Shown here: piece by piece, positions 43,725 to 52,849 of the stretch
Numbering within the stretch: the first letter of the stretch is position 1
Layout of the letters: every line of letters begins with the position of its first letter
Assembly (NCBI GenBank): GCA_910583845.1
Contig: CAJUAB010000009.1
Coordinates: 94,989 to 158,988, forward strand
Direction of reading: 5' to 3'
Source of the DNA: an uncultured Acetatifactor sp.
Lineage (GTDB): Bacteria > Bacillota > Clostridia > Lachnospirales > Lachnospiraceae
Length of the DNA: 64,000 bases
The notes under the pieces: generated by a model
What the model saw: the letters and a program-made list of their open reading frames with translations, nothing else
Databases searched by the model: none
Told to the model about the DNA's origin: nothing
Program-made: the position numbers and the translations under genes

Positions 43725-43788
43725 ACTACATAACGCCAGAATTTACCGTACTGCACTGGTTAAACGTGTGTGGCTGGCGTTATGTAGT
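43725..43788. repeat. 64-bp palindromic element downstream of glgB
   Basis: ACTACATAACGCCAG (43725-43739) and CTGGCGTTATGTAGT (43774-43788) are perfect 15-bp inverted repeats around a 34-base loop. No T run follows. It looks like a small non-coding mobile or REP-type element. Confidence 0.6.
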
Positions 43789-43851
43789 CGGGTTGCTCGG
43801 AAATTTTTACTGTTAAACAGTATAAGAAAATGGAAAATTGACCGAAATAAT

Positions 43852-43883
43852 AGGTGAGTGCCTGTGCGCTCACCTGTTTTTTT
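43852..43883 (+). terminator. Terminator after glgB
   Basis: AGGTGAG-N10-CTCACCT followed by G and seven T. Confidence 0.85.
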
Positions 43884-43923
43884 AGAAAATGCTATTGTTT
43901 GGCATACAGGGAAAGGGACGCTT

Positions 43924-46900
43924 ATGAAGATACATTTTGACCAGACAGTACAGACAGACAGTTCCCGGGAATTACCGCGCCATACCCCGAGACCGCAGGC
44001 CGGGAGAACCGGCGGTGGATACGGAGTTTATGTGGATGGCAGGGACGGCGTACATCCGGGCAATGCGCTGGGCAGCCGCTGGAACCAGAGACAGAGGGGC
44101 CGGGGCGGTTTTGGGAAAGACCTGGCGGAAATACAGGCCCAGGCCGGGGCGGCGGATGTGCAGGCCATGCAGAATCAGATGACAGTAATGTCACATACCA
44201 TGTCCGACGAGGATTACGCCAGGATGGCAAAGGAGGGGTATGATCCCCGGGAGATGGACCCCCGGGAGGCGGTGACCATACTCGACAGGATCAAGGCCGA
44301 GCTGGTGAAAGCGGGCTGCAATGTGGCGGGGTATACGGATACGCTGGATCTGGATACGCTGGCGGAGGCGGTGGGGGACCGGGGACTGGCCCGGGCGCTT
44401 TCGGAGAGTTTTGCGGCTGTGGATATTCCCCTTTCCGCGGAGAATGTGGATAAGGTCATGCAGGCGCTGGATCTGGCCCGCAGTCTGGAAGCGCCGGAGG
44501 AAGGGGACTGTTTTTACATGGTCGCCGGAGGCATGGAGGCCACCATCAGGGATTTTTATCTGGGCGAGGCCAGTGGCTGCGCCCTGGAACAGGAGCGGCA
44601 GGCGGAATATTTTGACTCGGAGGTCAAGGGATATATGACCCGCAATATCGCGGCGCAGTCCCGGGACGGGGAGGATACCGCCACGGACGGGGACATCCCT
44701 GATCCCCGGGAGATCGACAGGCTTCTGGAGTCCCTGGGCTGCGAGGGAACCGGACAGGAGCGGGAGGCTGCCGGATGGCTGGTGCGGAGGGGGATTTCCG
44801 TGGACCGGGAGAGCCTGCGCAGGGCCATGGAAATCCGGGGCGTTTCCTTTCCGCTTACGGAGGAGCAGGTGGCCCGGGCGGCGGCCGCCGCGATTGCGGA
44901 CGGACGGGAGGCCATGGAAGGGAATCTGGCGGACACCCGATCCATCAGGCAGAAGGCCTATGATTTGATGGTCTATTATCACAGCAGCGATGCGCAGCAG
45001 CGCATTGGCGATCACAGGCTGCTGGAAGAGATTCGGCTGCGCATGACGGTGGAGACCAATGTAAAACTCCTGGAGAGCGGTTTTTCCATCGACACCAGAC
45101 CCATTGAAGAGACCATCGAGGCGCTTAAGCAGGCCCAGCAGGAGCTGGCACGGGAGTTTTTCCCGGAGACAAAGTATACGGATCAGGAGGCGGTGGACCG
45201 TTACCGGCAGCTGGAAGACGCCTGGCAGGTGGCGGAGGAACTGCCGACGCTGCCTGTGGACACCGTGGGGCGCTGGCAGGAGAGGCTGCGTGGCAGCGCG
45301 CCGGAGAACGGAGAGGCGCAGGAGGAGAGCCTGGAAGCGTTTCACCGGACAGGCAAAGAGCTGCAGGCGGAATATGAAAAGGCAGGGCGGCGCTATGAGG
45401 CCGTCAGGACCGAGCCGAGAGCGGATATGGGAGACAGTATACGCAAAGCCTTTTCCAATGTGGATGATATTCTGCGGGACCTGGGCTTTGAGCCCACGGA
45501 GGAGAACCGCCGGGCTGTGAGAGTGCTGGGGTATAACCGGATGGAGATTACACCGGAGCACGTGGAAGAGATCAGAGCGGCCTGCGCCACTGTGGAGGAA
45601 GTCACCAGAAGAATGACCCCGGCGGCGGTGCTGCGCATGATCCGGGACGGGGTAAACCCGCTGCGGCAGAGTCTGCCCCAGCTGCGGGAATATTTTGAGG
45701 GACAGGATCAGGGCCAGGAGGACCAGGGCCGGAAGGCCCGGGAGGAGACGGAGCGGTACAGCCGTTTCCTGTATAAGATGGAGCAAAAGGGGGATATCAC
45801 CCCGGAGGAAAAGAGCGCGTTTATCGGTTGTTACCGGCTGCTGCGCCAGATTGAGAAGGGAGACAGTGCTGCCATCGGCAGCATCGTGAACACCGGAGCG
45901 GAACTGAATTTCTCCACATTATTGTCGGCGGTGAGAAGCCGCCGGGCGGGACATACGGACACGCTGGTGGACGACGCGGTGGGAGCCCTGAGCCGTCTGC
46001 GGGACAAGGGCATACGGATTGACGAACAGATCCAGCTGGGATATGCCCGGGAGTGGAACCGGGTGCTGGAAGAGGCGGTCAGTCCGGAGGAACCGGCGGC
46101 ACCGCAGCCGCAGCAGCCGCCGGAGGATGCGGGGCAAAATGACTCCCAGCGGGCGGACCGGGAGGGCGCGGAGCAGAATGACTCCCAGAGGACAGACCGG
46201 GAGAGCGCAATGGCACGGCAGGAAATGGCCAGGGCCGCGGCTGCTTCCCAGGAAGTGTACAGGGAGCTGGACCGCGCGCAGGAAGCGCCTGCGACGGCCA
46301 ATGTTCTGGCGGCCCAGGAGATGGAGGAAGAGATTCAGAAGCTGATGGGGCGCTGGAACGCAGGCAGAAAAGACCGGGAGAAGCCCACGCAGCTTTGGCA
46401 GCGTCTGCATAAACCTGGAGAGTTTCAGAGAGCTTACCAGGAGAATGTGGCGTCCCGGGAGGAAGAGACCCACCGCCAGATTCAGGAGGAGACGGACAGC
46501 CTGGTGGATGTGCGCTCTCTGCGGCTGATGACCAGGCAGCTTCACCTTATGGGCAGTCTGTCCCGGTCCGAGGAATATTATTTTCCCATGGAACTGGACG
46601 GGGAAGTGGCGGCAATACACTTGCAGATCTGTCACGGCGGGGAAAAGGGCATTGTGCGCATTGAACTGACCAGTGAACACATGGGGAGCCTCAAAGGGGA
46701 ATTTCAGGTCAGGGACGGCGTCGTCAACGGGTGCTTCATGGGAAATCACAGGGAAGCGGTAATGAATCTGCGCCGTTCGTCCGATATATTTGGTAGTTAT
46801 CTGCCACAGGAGCTGCGGACGGGCCAGGTGGAATACATACATGACGCGTCGGGGAGGACGCGCATGTCTTGGGACAGAACCGAACCGGAAGAGCCGGCGG

Positions 46901-46974
46901 CGCAGGAGGGCCTGTATGCCACGGCAAAAGCCTTTTTACAGACGGTCAGAGATGTGGAGAAACGGATGGATTAA
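43924..46974 (+). CDS. DUF6240 protein with FliK-like C-terminal region
   Basis: Protein of 1016 residues, soluble, acidic, with many long helices. It has several helical units containing I-D-x-x-x-I/L-R repeats (for example AVTILDRIKAELVKAGCNV). Two short repeats of about 16 residues (QNDSQRADREGAE) lie near residue 740. The C-terminus (about 865-960) has LRLMTRQLHLMGSLSRSEEY, strands, then GSLKGEFQVRDGVVNGCF, which resembles the Flg_hook domain of the hook-length protein FliK. Followed by flagellin, so a flagellar role is likely. ATG 43924 is preceded by GGGAAAGGGACGCTT. Confidence 0.7.
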   Translation: MKIHFDQTVQTDSSRELPRHTPRPQAGRTGGGYGVYVDGRDGVHPGNALGSRWNQRQRGRGGFGKDLAEIQAQAGAADVQAMQNQMTVMSHTMSDEDYARMAKEGYDPREMDPREAVTILDRIKAELVKAGCNVAGYTDTLDLDTLAEAVGDRGLARALSESFAAVDIPLSAENVDKVMQALDLARSLEAPEEGDCFYMVAGGMEATIRDFYLGEASGCALEQERQAEYFDSEVKGYMTRNIAAQSRDGEDTATDGDIPDPREIDRLLESLGCEGTGQEREAAGWLVRRGISVDRESLRRAMEIRGVSFPLTEEQVARAAAAAIADGREAMEGNLADTRSIRQKAYDLMVYYHSSDAQQRIGDHRLLEEIRLRMTVETNVKLLESGFSIDTRPIEETIEALKQAQQELAREFFPETKYTDQEAVDRYRQLEDAWQVAEELPTLPVDTVGRWQERLRGSAPENGEAQEESLEAFHRTGKELQAEYEKAGRRYEAVRTEPRADMGDSIRKAFSNVDDILRDLGFEPTEENRRAVRVLGYNRMEITPEHVEEIRAACATVEEVTRRMTPAAVLRMIRDGVNPLRQSLPQLREYFEGQDQGQEDQGRKAREETERYSRFLYKMEQKGDITPEEKSAFIGCYRLLRQIEKGDSAAIGSIVNTGAELNFSTLLSAVRSRRAGHTDTLVDDAVGALSRLRDKGIRIDEQIQLGYAREWNRVLEEAVSPEEPAAPQPQQPPEDAGQNDSQRADREGAEQNDSQRTDRESAMARQEMARAAAASQEVYRELDRAQEAPATANVLAAQEMEEEIQKLMGRWNAGRKDREKPTQLWQRLHKPGEFQRAYQENVASREEETHRQIQEETDSLVDVRSLRLMTRQLHLMGSLSRSEEYYFPMELDGEVAAIHLQICHGGEKGIVRIELTSEHMGSLKGEFQVRDGVVNGCFMGNHREAVMNLRRSSDIFGSYLPQELRTGQVEYIHDASGRTRMSWDRTEPEEPAAQEGLYATAKAFLQTVRDVEKRMD

Positions 46975-47119
46975 ACGTCTGGCGGCAGGAATGATTTTGT
47001 GAACGCACTCCACAGCGGGGTGGTTCTGCCACAGCCTGACGGAAGATAATATCCAAAGATTTTATCAGGCAAGTCTGAATCATGAGATTAACCGGCTGGG
47101 CCGGGTCAGGAGGAATTAA

Positions 47120-48286
47120 ATGAGAATCAATTACAATGTGTCGGCAATGCTTACAAACAACGCCCTGGCAAACAACGACAATGCTCTGTCCGCGTCCCTG
47201 GAGAGGCTTTCCACCGGCTTGAAGATCAATCATGCCAAGGACAATCCCGCGGGACTGGCCATGGCGAAGCGGATGAACGCCCAGCTCAAGGGTCTGGAGA
47301 CGGCCAATGACAATGCCAGTGACGGCATATCCATCATCAATGTGGCGGACGGAGCCATGACCGAGGTCAGCGCCATGCTGCAGCGTATCAATGAACTGAC
47401 CGTAAAGGCCGCAACAGGTACCGTCACCGATGAAGACAGAGCAGTTGTACAGGAGGAGGTGGCGCAGCTCAAGGAGGAGATTGAGCGTGTGAAGGATACC
47501 ACACAGTTCAATGGACAGAATCTGCTGGATGGCACCTTTAATGTCAAGGGATATACCAATGATGATTATATTAAAGTCAGTTCATTTAGCGGGAAAACCC
47601 CTGCGGGAACCTATACGGTGGATTCCATTGAGTTTGCTGATGAACTGGATGCAGATGGTAACCCCACAGGTAATAAGAAAGTGACGGCAATTACGCTGGG
47701 AGCGGATTTCCCTGCCGGCGTGACGGCGGTTCCCGACGGCGTGAATGACACAGTTGCCCCAAGCGGTTTTGTGACCATCAAGGGCAGCAACGGATTTGAA
47801 TTGCAGCTGGATCTGAATGATTCGCCTGATCGCACACCTGCGAATCCGAACCCGGGCCCGGTGACGAATATGAAAGTGGAGGTCACGGATATAGGGCCCA
47901 TGCGTCTGCAGATTGGCGCCAATGAAGGGCAAGTGCTGGCGGTGGAGATTCCCCCCGTCTCCCTGCGCAATATGGGGATCGAGAATATTGACGTGAGCAC
48001 TCAGGAAGGGGCGAAGAACGCTCTGGGGCGGATGGACGAGGCCATAGGCTTTGTGTCCAATGTCAGAGGAAAGCTGGGCGCCTATCAGAACCGTCTGGAA
48101 TCCACGGTGAACAGTCTGGATGTATCAGAGGAAAGCATGACGGCCGCCTATTCCCGTCTTATGGACGCGGACATGGCGGAGGAGATGACGCAGTACACCA
48201 CCAATCAGGTGTTGACCCAGGCGGGTACTTCCATGCTGGCCCAGGCCAACGAGAGGCCTTCGCAGGTATTACAGCTGTTACAGTAG
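47120..48286 (+). CDS. hag: Flagellin
   Basis: Protein of 388 residues. The conserved D0/D1 N-terminus (MRINYNVSAMLTNNALANND, LSTGLKINHAKDNPAGLAMA) and C-terminus (NVRGKLGAYQNRLESTVNSL, ending SMLAQANERPSQVLQLLQ) frame a variable D2-like centre (about 145-285) exposed on the filament. It polymerises into the flagellar filament after type III export. CAGGAGGAATTAA precedes ATG. No clear sigma-28 promoter was found in the 145-base gap. Confidence 0.96.
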   Translation: MRINYNVSAMLTNNALANNDNALSASLERLSTGLKINHAKDNPAGLAMAKRMNAQLKGLETANDNASDGISIINVADGAMTEVSAMLQRINELTVKAATGTVTDEDRAVVQEEVAQLKEEIERVKDTTQFNGQNLLDGTFNVKGYTNDDYIKVSSFSGKTPAGTYTVDSIEFADELDADGNPTGNKKVTAITLGADFPAGVTAVPDGVNDTVAPSGFVTIKGSNGFELQLDLNDSPDRTPANPNPGPVTNMKVEVTDIGPMRLQIGANEGQVLAVEIPPVSLRNMGIENIDVSTQEGAKNALGRMDEAIGFVSNVRGKLGAYQNRLESTVNSLDVSEESMTAAYSRLMDADMAEEMTQYTTNQVLTQAGTSMLAQANERPSQVLQLLQ

Positions 48287-48423
48287 GCGGCAGCGCGGAA
48301 GACCGGAATGACTGTAAATCTATAAGCGGCATCCGTTCGAACTGCGTCAGGGGAATTTCAGAATCCGGGAGGAATGAATCGGGCCTGCCGGGCAGAGGCG
48401 GAACTACAGCCGGAAAGGGATGG

Positions 48424-48906
48424 ATGCTTATGACATCGGAAATCAAGCAGCAGTTTACTTTTCGTATTTCTCAGGCCAATCCTACGGAGATGGTCGTGAT
48501 TTTGTATGATATGACGCTGCAATATCTGGCAGACGCCTCCGAACTGGCGTCAGAGGGCGATTTCGGTGCGTATCAGGAAAATGTACGCAGAGCGGGGAAG
48601 TGCGTCAATGAGCTGACGCGTTCCCTGCGTCCGGAATATGAGCCCGCCGGTTCCCTGCGGAAGCTGTACATGTACTGTATCCGGCGGCTGGCGCAGGCGG
48701 AGATCCGGCGGCATGGGGAATTGCTGCGGGAGGTGGCCGGTATCATCACGCCGCTGCGGGACGCGTACAGGCAGATCGCCCCGCAGAATACGGCCGGCCC
48801 TGTGATGCGTAACACGCAGGCCGTATACGCGGGTCTGACTTATGGCCGGAATACGCTAACTGAGAACATGGCTGACCAGAGCGCGAATCGGGGAATGCTC
48901 GTATAG
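48424..48906 (+). CDS. fliS: Flagellin export chaperone FliS
   Basis: Protein of 160 residues. Opening TFRISQANPTEMVVILYDMTLQYLADA matches FliS, a four-helix protein that holds unpolymerised flagellin in the cytosol and releases it at the export gate. It is longer than the usual 120-130 residues because of an extended C-terminal tail (about 125-160). The last 51 bases overlap the 3' end of the DUF2508 gene on the other strand. Confidence 0.9.
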   Translation: MLMTSEIKQQFTFRISQANPTEMVVILYDMTLQYLADASELASEGDFGAYQENVRRAGKCVNELTRSLRPEYEPAGSLRKLYMYCIRRLAQAEIRRHGELLREVAGIITPLRDAYRQIAPQNTAGPVMRNTQAVYAGLTYGRNTLTENMADQSANRGMLV

Positions 48907-49176
48907 ACCTTTATGGCGTCCCGCAGGGACGGTATCCGCGGCGGCCGCGTATTCTTCCTCGGAGAGCGCCGACAGATGCTTGTATCGTTTTAAAAGCGCG
49001 TTAATTTCATAGATGTAGCAATCGACCATGTCAGGGTCGACGGCATTATCGAAGCCCGCATATGCGATCTCCAGCGCAGTGCGGGTTTTTTCCAGATCCT
49101 CCCGCAGGGAGGGGACCGAAAAATGTACATCCAGGTTTTCGGGAGTATAAAAGCTCTGACTATAATAGGTTTTCAT
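48856..49176 (-). CDS. DUF2508 family protein (YaaL-like)
   Basis: Protein of 106 residues with predicted helices: TRTALEIAYAGFDNAVDPDMVDCYIYEINALLKRYKHL fits the DUF2508 pattern (A-x-x-x-F-D-x-V-x-D-P, then IYE-x-N-A). Such genes usually sit with recR and bofA in Firmicutes; here bofA is next door but divergent, and recR is not present. Start ATG 49176 is preceded by AATGGAGAGCGCT. Function unknown. Confidence 0.85.
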   Translation of the reverse strand: MKTYYSQSFYTPENLDVHFSVPSLREDLEKTRTALEIAYAGFDNAVDPDMVDCYIYEINALLKRYKHLSALSEEEYAAAADTVPAGRHKGLYEHSPIRALVSHVLS

Positions 49177-49336
49177 AGCGCTCTCCATTTTCAACTGTCA
49201 AAATTTGGTTGGTATAAGTATAGACCCGGTCATTCTCAAATATTCCGGCAAGTTCAATTTATTGGTCTTTTTTTCCAGTTTTTCCATACTATGATAAAAA
49301 AGAGGGTCCGGAACAAGAGATCCGGAAGGGAATCAG

Positions 49337-49606
49337 ATGGACCAGACAAAAATATTACTGATCATGGGAGTCTGTGTGCTGGTGCTGCTGGCGCTGGCCT
49401 GGCGGCGTCAGCTGGAGTGGCTGATGAATCTTCTGCTGCGGGGAGTGCTGGGGGCCGTGGCAATCTACTTTATCAACCTGGCGGTGGCGGCGCAGGGGTA
49501 TCCGACGCTGGTGGGGATCAATCCCGCCACGGTTTTGACATGCTCAGTGCTGGGATTTCCTGGGCTGGCGGCACTATATGGCCTTCAGGCTTTCCATTTG
49601 TTGTAA
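49337..49606 (+). CDS. bofA: BofA-family pro-sigma-K processing inhibitor
   Basis: Protein of 89 residues with two or three hydrophobic segments (LLIMGVCVLVLLALAW; LLRGVLGAVAIYFINLAV) and the family ending VGINPATVLTCSVLGFPGLA. BofA restrains SpoIVFB-type activation of sigma-K during sporulation in Bacillus; in Clostridia the role is less clear. Its presence supports a spore-forming lineage. A CATACTAT box upstream resembles a sigma-E -10, but the -35 is poor. Confidence 0.88.
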   Translation: MDQTKILLIMGVCVLVLLALAWRRQLEWLMNLLLRGVLGAVAIYFINLAVAAQGYPTLVGINPATVLTCSVLGFPGLAALYGLQAFHLL

Positions 49607-49730
49607 ATTATTCACAAAAATCATTTTTGTTTGTTTCTGCTATGGACATTTGTAAAAATAGCGACTATAATGCATTTCAACAAGAGGCAATTCAAGTCTC
49701 TTATCATCTGAACATCATGTTATTGTTTAT

Positions 49731-49743
49731 TTGTGATTCACAA
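49731..49743 (+). promoter_or_regulatory. Palindrome in the AT-rich leader of the Tad locus
   Basis: TTGTGATTCACAA is a perfect dyad. A related ATTCACAA lies at 49611-49618, and a CAAAAAT-C-ATTTTTG dyad overlaps it. The 49607-49813 gap also has a TATAAT at 49666 without a clear -35, and a GCCCGC/GCGGGC hairpin before tadZ. Probably the control region of the pilus locus. Confidence 0.4.
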
Positions 49744-49813
49744 GATTTTACCACGATTTCATGCAGGATGCACAGGGCCCGCCGGGGCGGGCACAGAGAA
49801 AGGAGAGGTGTTT

Positions 49814-50827
49814 TTGGAGCATAAAATTTTGGCGCTCTGTGATCCGGAAGAGGATTATGCGGGGCAGTTGTCCGCCTATTTGCAGAGTTATAAGGAATTT
49901 CCCTGGGAAGTGGAGGTTTATACAGGGATTTCGCAGCTGACGGACGGGGATAAGCAAGGGGCGATTGACCTGCTGCTGGTAGCTGAATCCGTATATGTCC
50001 CTTCGCTGCCGGTGGAGGCGGGAGCCACCGTGCTGCTGAACGAGAGCGGCCTGGTCAGGTGGTCATCCCTGAAAAATGTGGACAAGTATCAGCCCGCGGA
50101 AAATGTACTGAAAGAACTGCTGGAGATTTACATGGAGAAGGAAGAAGATTTTTATCCCCGGCTGAGTACCGGACAGAGCCCCCGGATCGTGGGAATGTAT
50201 TCCCCTGTCCGCCGATGCCTGCAAACCTCCTTCGCGCTGACCTATGGACAGCTGCTGGCGGAAAAGCACAGGACGCTGTACTTGAATTTTGAGCATTATG
50301 CCGGGATACCCGAACTGCTGTCCGGGGAAAAGGGCCGGGATCTGGCCACGCTATTGTATTACATGAAAGCGGACCAGAGCAAATTTGTGCTTCGGATGAA
50401 AGTTCTCGCGCAGAAAAAAGGTCAGCTGGATTATATTGCTCCGGCGTATATGGGGCACAATCTGATCTACATTACCGCCCAGGAATGGCAGCAGCTGCTG
50501 TGGAAAATCGGGGAGAGCGGTGAATACGACTATATCATTCTGGATCTCTCCGAAAATATGCAGGGCCTGCTGGAGATTCTGAGGAGATGCACCAGGGTTT
50601 ACATGCTGGTAAAGGAGGACCCCATGGCCAGATGCAAAATCGATCAGTACGAACAGATATTGTCACTGTACGAATACGAGGATGTGAAGGAGAAGACCAG
50701 AAAGTGCCAGCTGCCCCTGTTCCGCCGCCTGCCGGACCTGATTGAGCAGTTTACCAGGGGAGATCTTGCGGAATATGTACGGGACTTGATTGAGGAAGAG
50801 GAGAGCACGGGCACCGGCCCGGGTTAA
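49814..50827 (+). CDS. tadZ: TadZ/CpaE-like pilus-localisation protein
   Basis: Protein of 337 residues. An atypical receiver-like N-terminus (about 1-95; ILALCDPEEDYAGQLSAYL) precedes a MinD/ParA-like domain (about 115-290) with degenerate P-loop (VGMYSPVRRCLQTSFALTYG, no GKT). YDYIILDLSENMQGLLEIL is the Walker B strand. TadZ proteins mark the polar site of the Tad pilus machine. TTG 49814 is chosen because AGGAGAGG lies six bases upstream. Confidence 0.8.
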   Translation: MEHKILALCDPEEDYAGQLSAYLQSYKEFPWEVEVYTGISQLTDGDKQGAIDLLLVAESVYVPSLPVEAGATVLLNESGLVRWSSLKNVDKYQPAENVLKELLEIYMEKEEDFYPRLSTGQSPRIVGMYSPVRRCLQTSFALTYGQLLAEKHRTLYLNFEHYAGIPELLSGEKGRDLATLLYYMKADQSKFVLRMKVLAQKKGQLDYIAPAYMGHNLIYITAQEWQQLLWKIGESGEYDYIILDLSENMQGLLEILRRCTRVYMLVKEDPMARCKIDQYEQILSLYEYEDVKEKTRKCQLPLFRRLPDLIEQFTRGDLAEYVRDLIEEEESTGTGPG

Positions 50828-50888
50828 TGGAGAGAGGACCGCAAAGACGCGGCCGGATACAATGCGGAAAGGACGGCAGGAACAGACA

Positions 50889-52106
50889 GTGAAAGACTAC
50901 GGAGAGTTAAAACAGGAACTGCGCGGCAGGGTGTTGGAGCAACTGGATTACGGGAGAGAACAGTCGGATGAGGAAGTCATGGAGATCATTGATGAGGTAT
51001 TGCTGGAGGAGCAGCTGTTCAGGCTGCTGCCGGTGGGCGAGAGCCATCGCCTCCGGACGGAGCTTTTCTACTCCCTGAGAAGACTGGATATTTTGCAGAG
51101 CCTTATAGAGGACCCGGAGATCACAGAAATCATGATCAACGGACCCGCCAGCATATTTGTTGAACGCGGGGGACATACGCAGCAGACAGATCTGGTCTTT
51201 GAATCGGAAGAGAAGCTCCAGGATGTAATCCAACAGATTGTCGCAGGTTGTAACAGAGTTGTAAATGAGGCATCCCCCATCGTTGACGCCAGATTGTCCA
51301 ATGGCGCCAGAGTGAATATCGTCATGAGTCCCGTCGCCTTGAATGGCCCCATCGTCACCATTCGCCGTTTCCCCAATACCCCGATCACCATGGAGGAGCT
51401 GATTCACTGGGAATCTCTTACCTGTGAGGCTGCGGAGCTCTTACAGACGCTGGTGCGGGCCGGATACAATATTTTTATCAGCGGCGGTACCGGCAGCGGA
51501 AAGACTACTTTTCTCAATGTGCTGTCCGGATGCATTCCCTCCTGCGAGCGGGTGATTACCATTGAGGACAGCGCGGAGCTGCAACTTCAGGGCCTGCGCA
51601 ATCTGGTGCGGCTGGAGACCCGCAACAGCAATGTGGAGGGATGCCGGGAAATAACCGTTCGCGACCTGATCCGCGCCAGTCTGCGCATGAGGCCGGACCG
51701 GATCATAGTGGGGGAGGTGCGGGGGGCGGAGGCGGCGGACATGATGCAATGTCTGAACACGGGGCATGACGGCTCCATGTCCACCGGCCATGCCAACAGT
51801 GCCAGGGATATGCTGACGCGGCTGGAAAACATGATTCTGATGGGGATGGACATTCCGCTGGAGGCGATCAGAAAACAGATTGTATCCGGTATTGATATCA
51901 TTGTGCATCTGGGCCGTCTGCGGGACGGGAGCCGGAAAGTGCTGGAGGTATCGGAGCTGGTGGATTGCGGGCGGGGACAGATCCGCTTGAACCCCCTGTA
52001 TGTGTTTGAAGAGACGGGAGAGAGTCCTGAAAGCCGGGTACTGGGCGCACTGGTGAGAAAGGGGGAATTGCTTCGTGTTCATAAGCTCAAGGCGGCAGGT
52101 CTTTAG
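50889..52106 (+). CDS. tadA: Tad pilus assembly ATPase TadA/CpaF
   Basis: Protein of 405 residues (414 if ATG 50862 is used). PilT/VirB11-type ATPase: helical N-domain, ITEIMINGPASIFVERGG, Walker A SGGTGSGKTTFLN, Asp box EDSAELQL, Walker B RIIVGEVRG and the His box TGHDGSMSTGHANSA. It powers Flp pilus assembly at the inner membrane face together with TadB and TadC. GTG 50889 has CAGGAA at correct spacing; the upstream ATG has no ribosome site. It overlaps tadB by 32 bases. Confidence 0.93.
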   Translation: MKDYGELKQELRGRVLEQLDYGREQSDEEVMEIIDEVLLEEQLFRLLPVGESHRLRTELFYSLRRLDILQSLIEDPEITEIMINGPASIFVERGGHTQQTDLVFESEEKLQDVIQQIVAGCNRVVNEASPIVDARLSNGARVNIVMSPVALNGPIVTIRRFPNTPITMEELIHWESLTCEAAELLQTLVRAGYNIFISGGTGSGKTTFLNVLSGCIPSCERVITIEDSAELQLQGLRNLVRLETRNSNVEGCREITVRDLIRASLRMRPDRIIVGEVRGAEAADMMQCLNTGHDGSMSTGHANSARDMLTRLENMILMGMDIPLEAIRKQIVSGIDIIVHLGRLRDGSRKVLEVSELVDCGRGQIRLNPLYVFEETGESPESRVLGALVRKGELLRVHKLKAAGL

Positions 52107-52845
52107 TTATCTGTGGGGCGCATCCAAAGGGGAAGCCCTGCGGGATCTGGGAAAGGGCTTGCTGGTCACAGGGTTGTTCGCGTTCTTTTTCTACAGAAGT
52201 ATGTGGGCACTGCCGCCCATGTCCCTGGTGGGATGGCTTTATCTGAAAAGGAGCAGGCACCGACGTCGCCATCGGCAAAACCGGCAGGTGCTGATGCAGT
52301 TCAAAGAGTGCATTGAGGCGGTGGCGGCTTCCATGAGAGCCGGATACGCGGTGGAAAATGCTTTTCTGGACAGTATTGCCGACATCCGGAGTATGTTCGG
52401 AGATGGATGTGTCATGGAGCAGGAATTGCAGCTGCTGCGTCAGGGGCTTTACAACAATGTCACGCTGGAGGTACTGCTGACAGAGATGGGGCAGCGCTGT
52501 GCCCTGGAGGAGATGCAGGAGTTCGCGGAGGTATTCGCGATTGCCAGGCGAAACGGGGGAAGCATTCCGGTGATCATTGACGCTGCCAGCAGTTCCGTCA
52601 GCCGCAGGCTGGCCGTGGAGGAAGAGACGGAGACGCTGCTGTCGGCCCGGAAACTGGAACAGCGTGTGATGAATGCCATGCCCTTTTTGATTGTATGGTA
52701 CGTGGAAGTCAGCAATCCCGGGTATTTTGATATACTGTACGGAAATCCGGCGGGTGTGGCGCTGATGACCGGTTGTATGGGAGTTTATCTGGCGGCGTAC
52801 CTTCTGTCGGAGCGGATTTTTGACAAGGCTTTTGGGGAGGAATGA
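52075..52845 (+). CDS. tadB: Tad pilus platform protein TadB
   Basis: Protein of 256 residues, T2SF-type platform protein. Central domain: LMQFKECIEAVAASMRAGYAVENAF then ALEEMQEFAEVFAIARRNGGSIPVII, followed by two membrane helices at about 195-240. The N-terminal helix pair (about 24-45) is present. It starts with GTG inside tadA and ends four bases before tadC. Confidence 0.88.
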   Translation: MFISSRRQVFSYLWGASKGEALRDLGKGLLVTGLFAFFFYRSMWALPPMSLVGWLYLKRSRHRRRHRQNRQVLMQFKECIEAVAASMRAGYAVENAFLDSIADIRSMFGDGCVMEQELQLLRQGLYNNVTLEVLLTEMGQRCALEEMQEFAEVFAIARRNGGSIPVIIDAASSSVSRRLAVEEETETLLSARKLEQRVMNAMPFLIVWYVEVSNPGYFDILYGNPAGVALMTGCMGVYLAAYLLSERIFDKAFGEE

Positions 52846-52849
52846 AAAG

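Noticed and set aside
43725..43788. Integron attC site
   Set aside because: The arms do not match the RYYYAAC / GTTRRRY core sites and no integrase or cassette array is visible.
47041..47119. Sigma-28 promoter for flagellin
   Set aside because: No TAAA-N15-GCCGATAA-like pair could be found in the gap before the gene.
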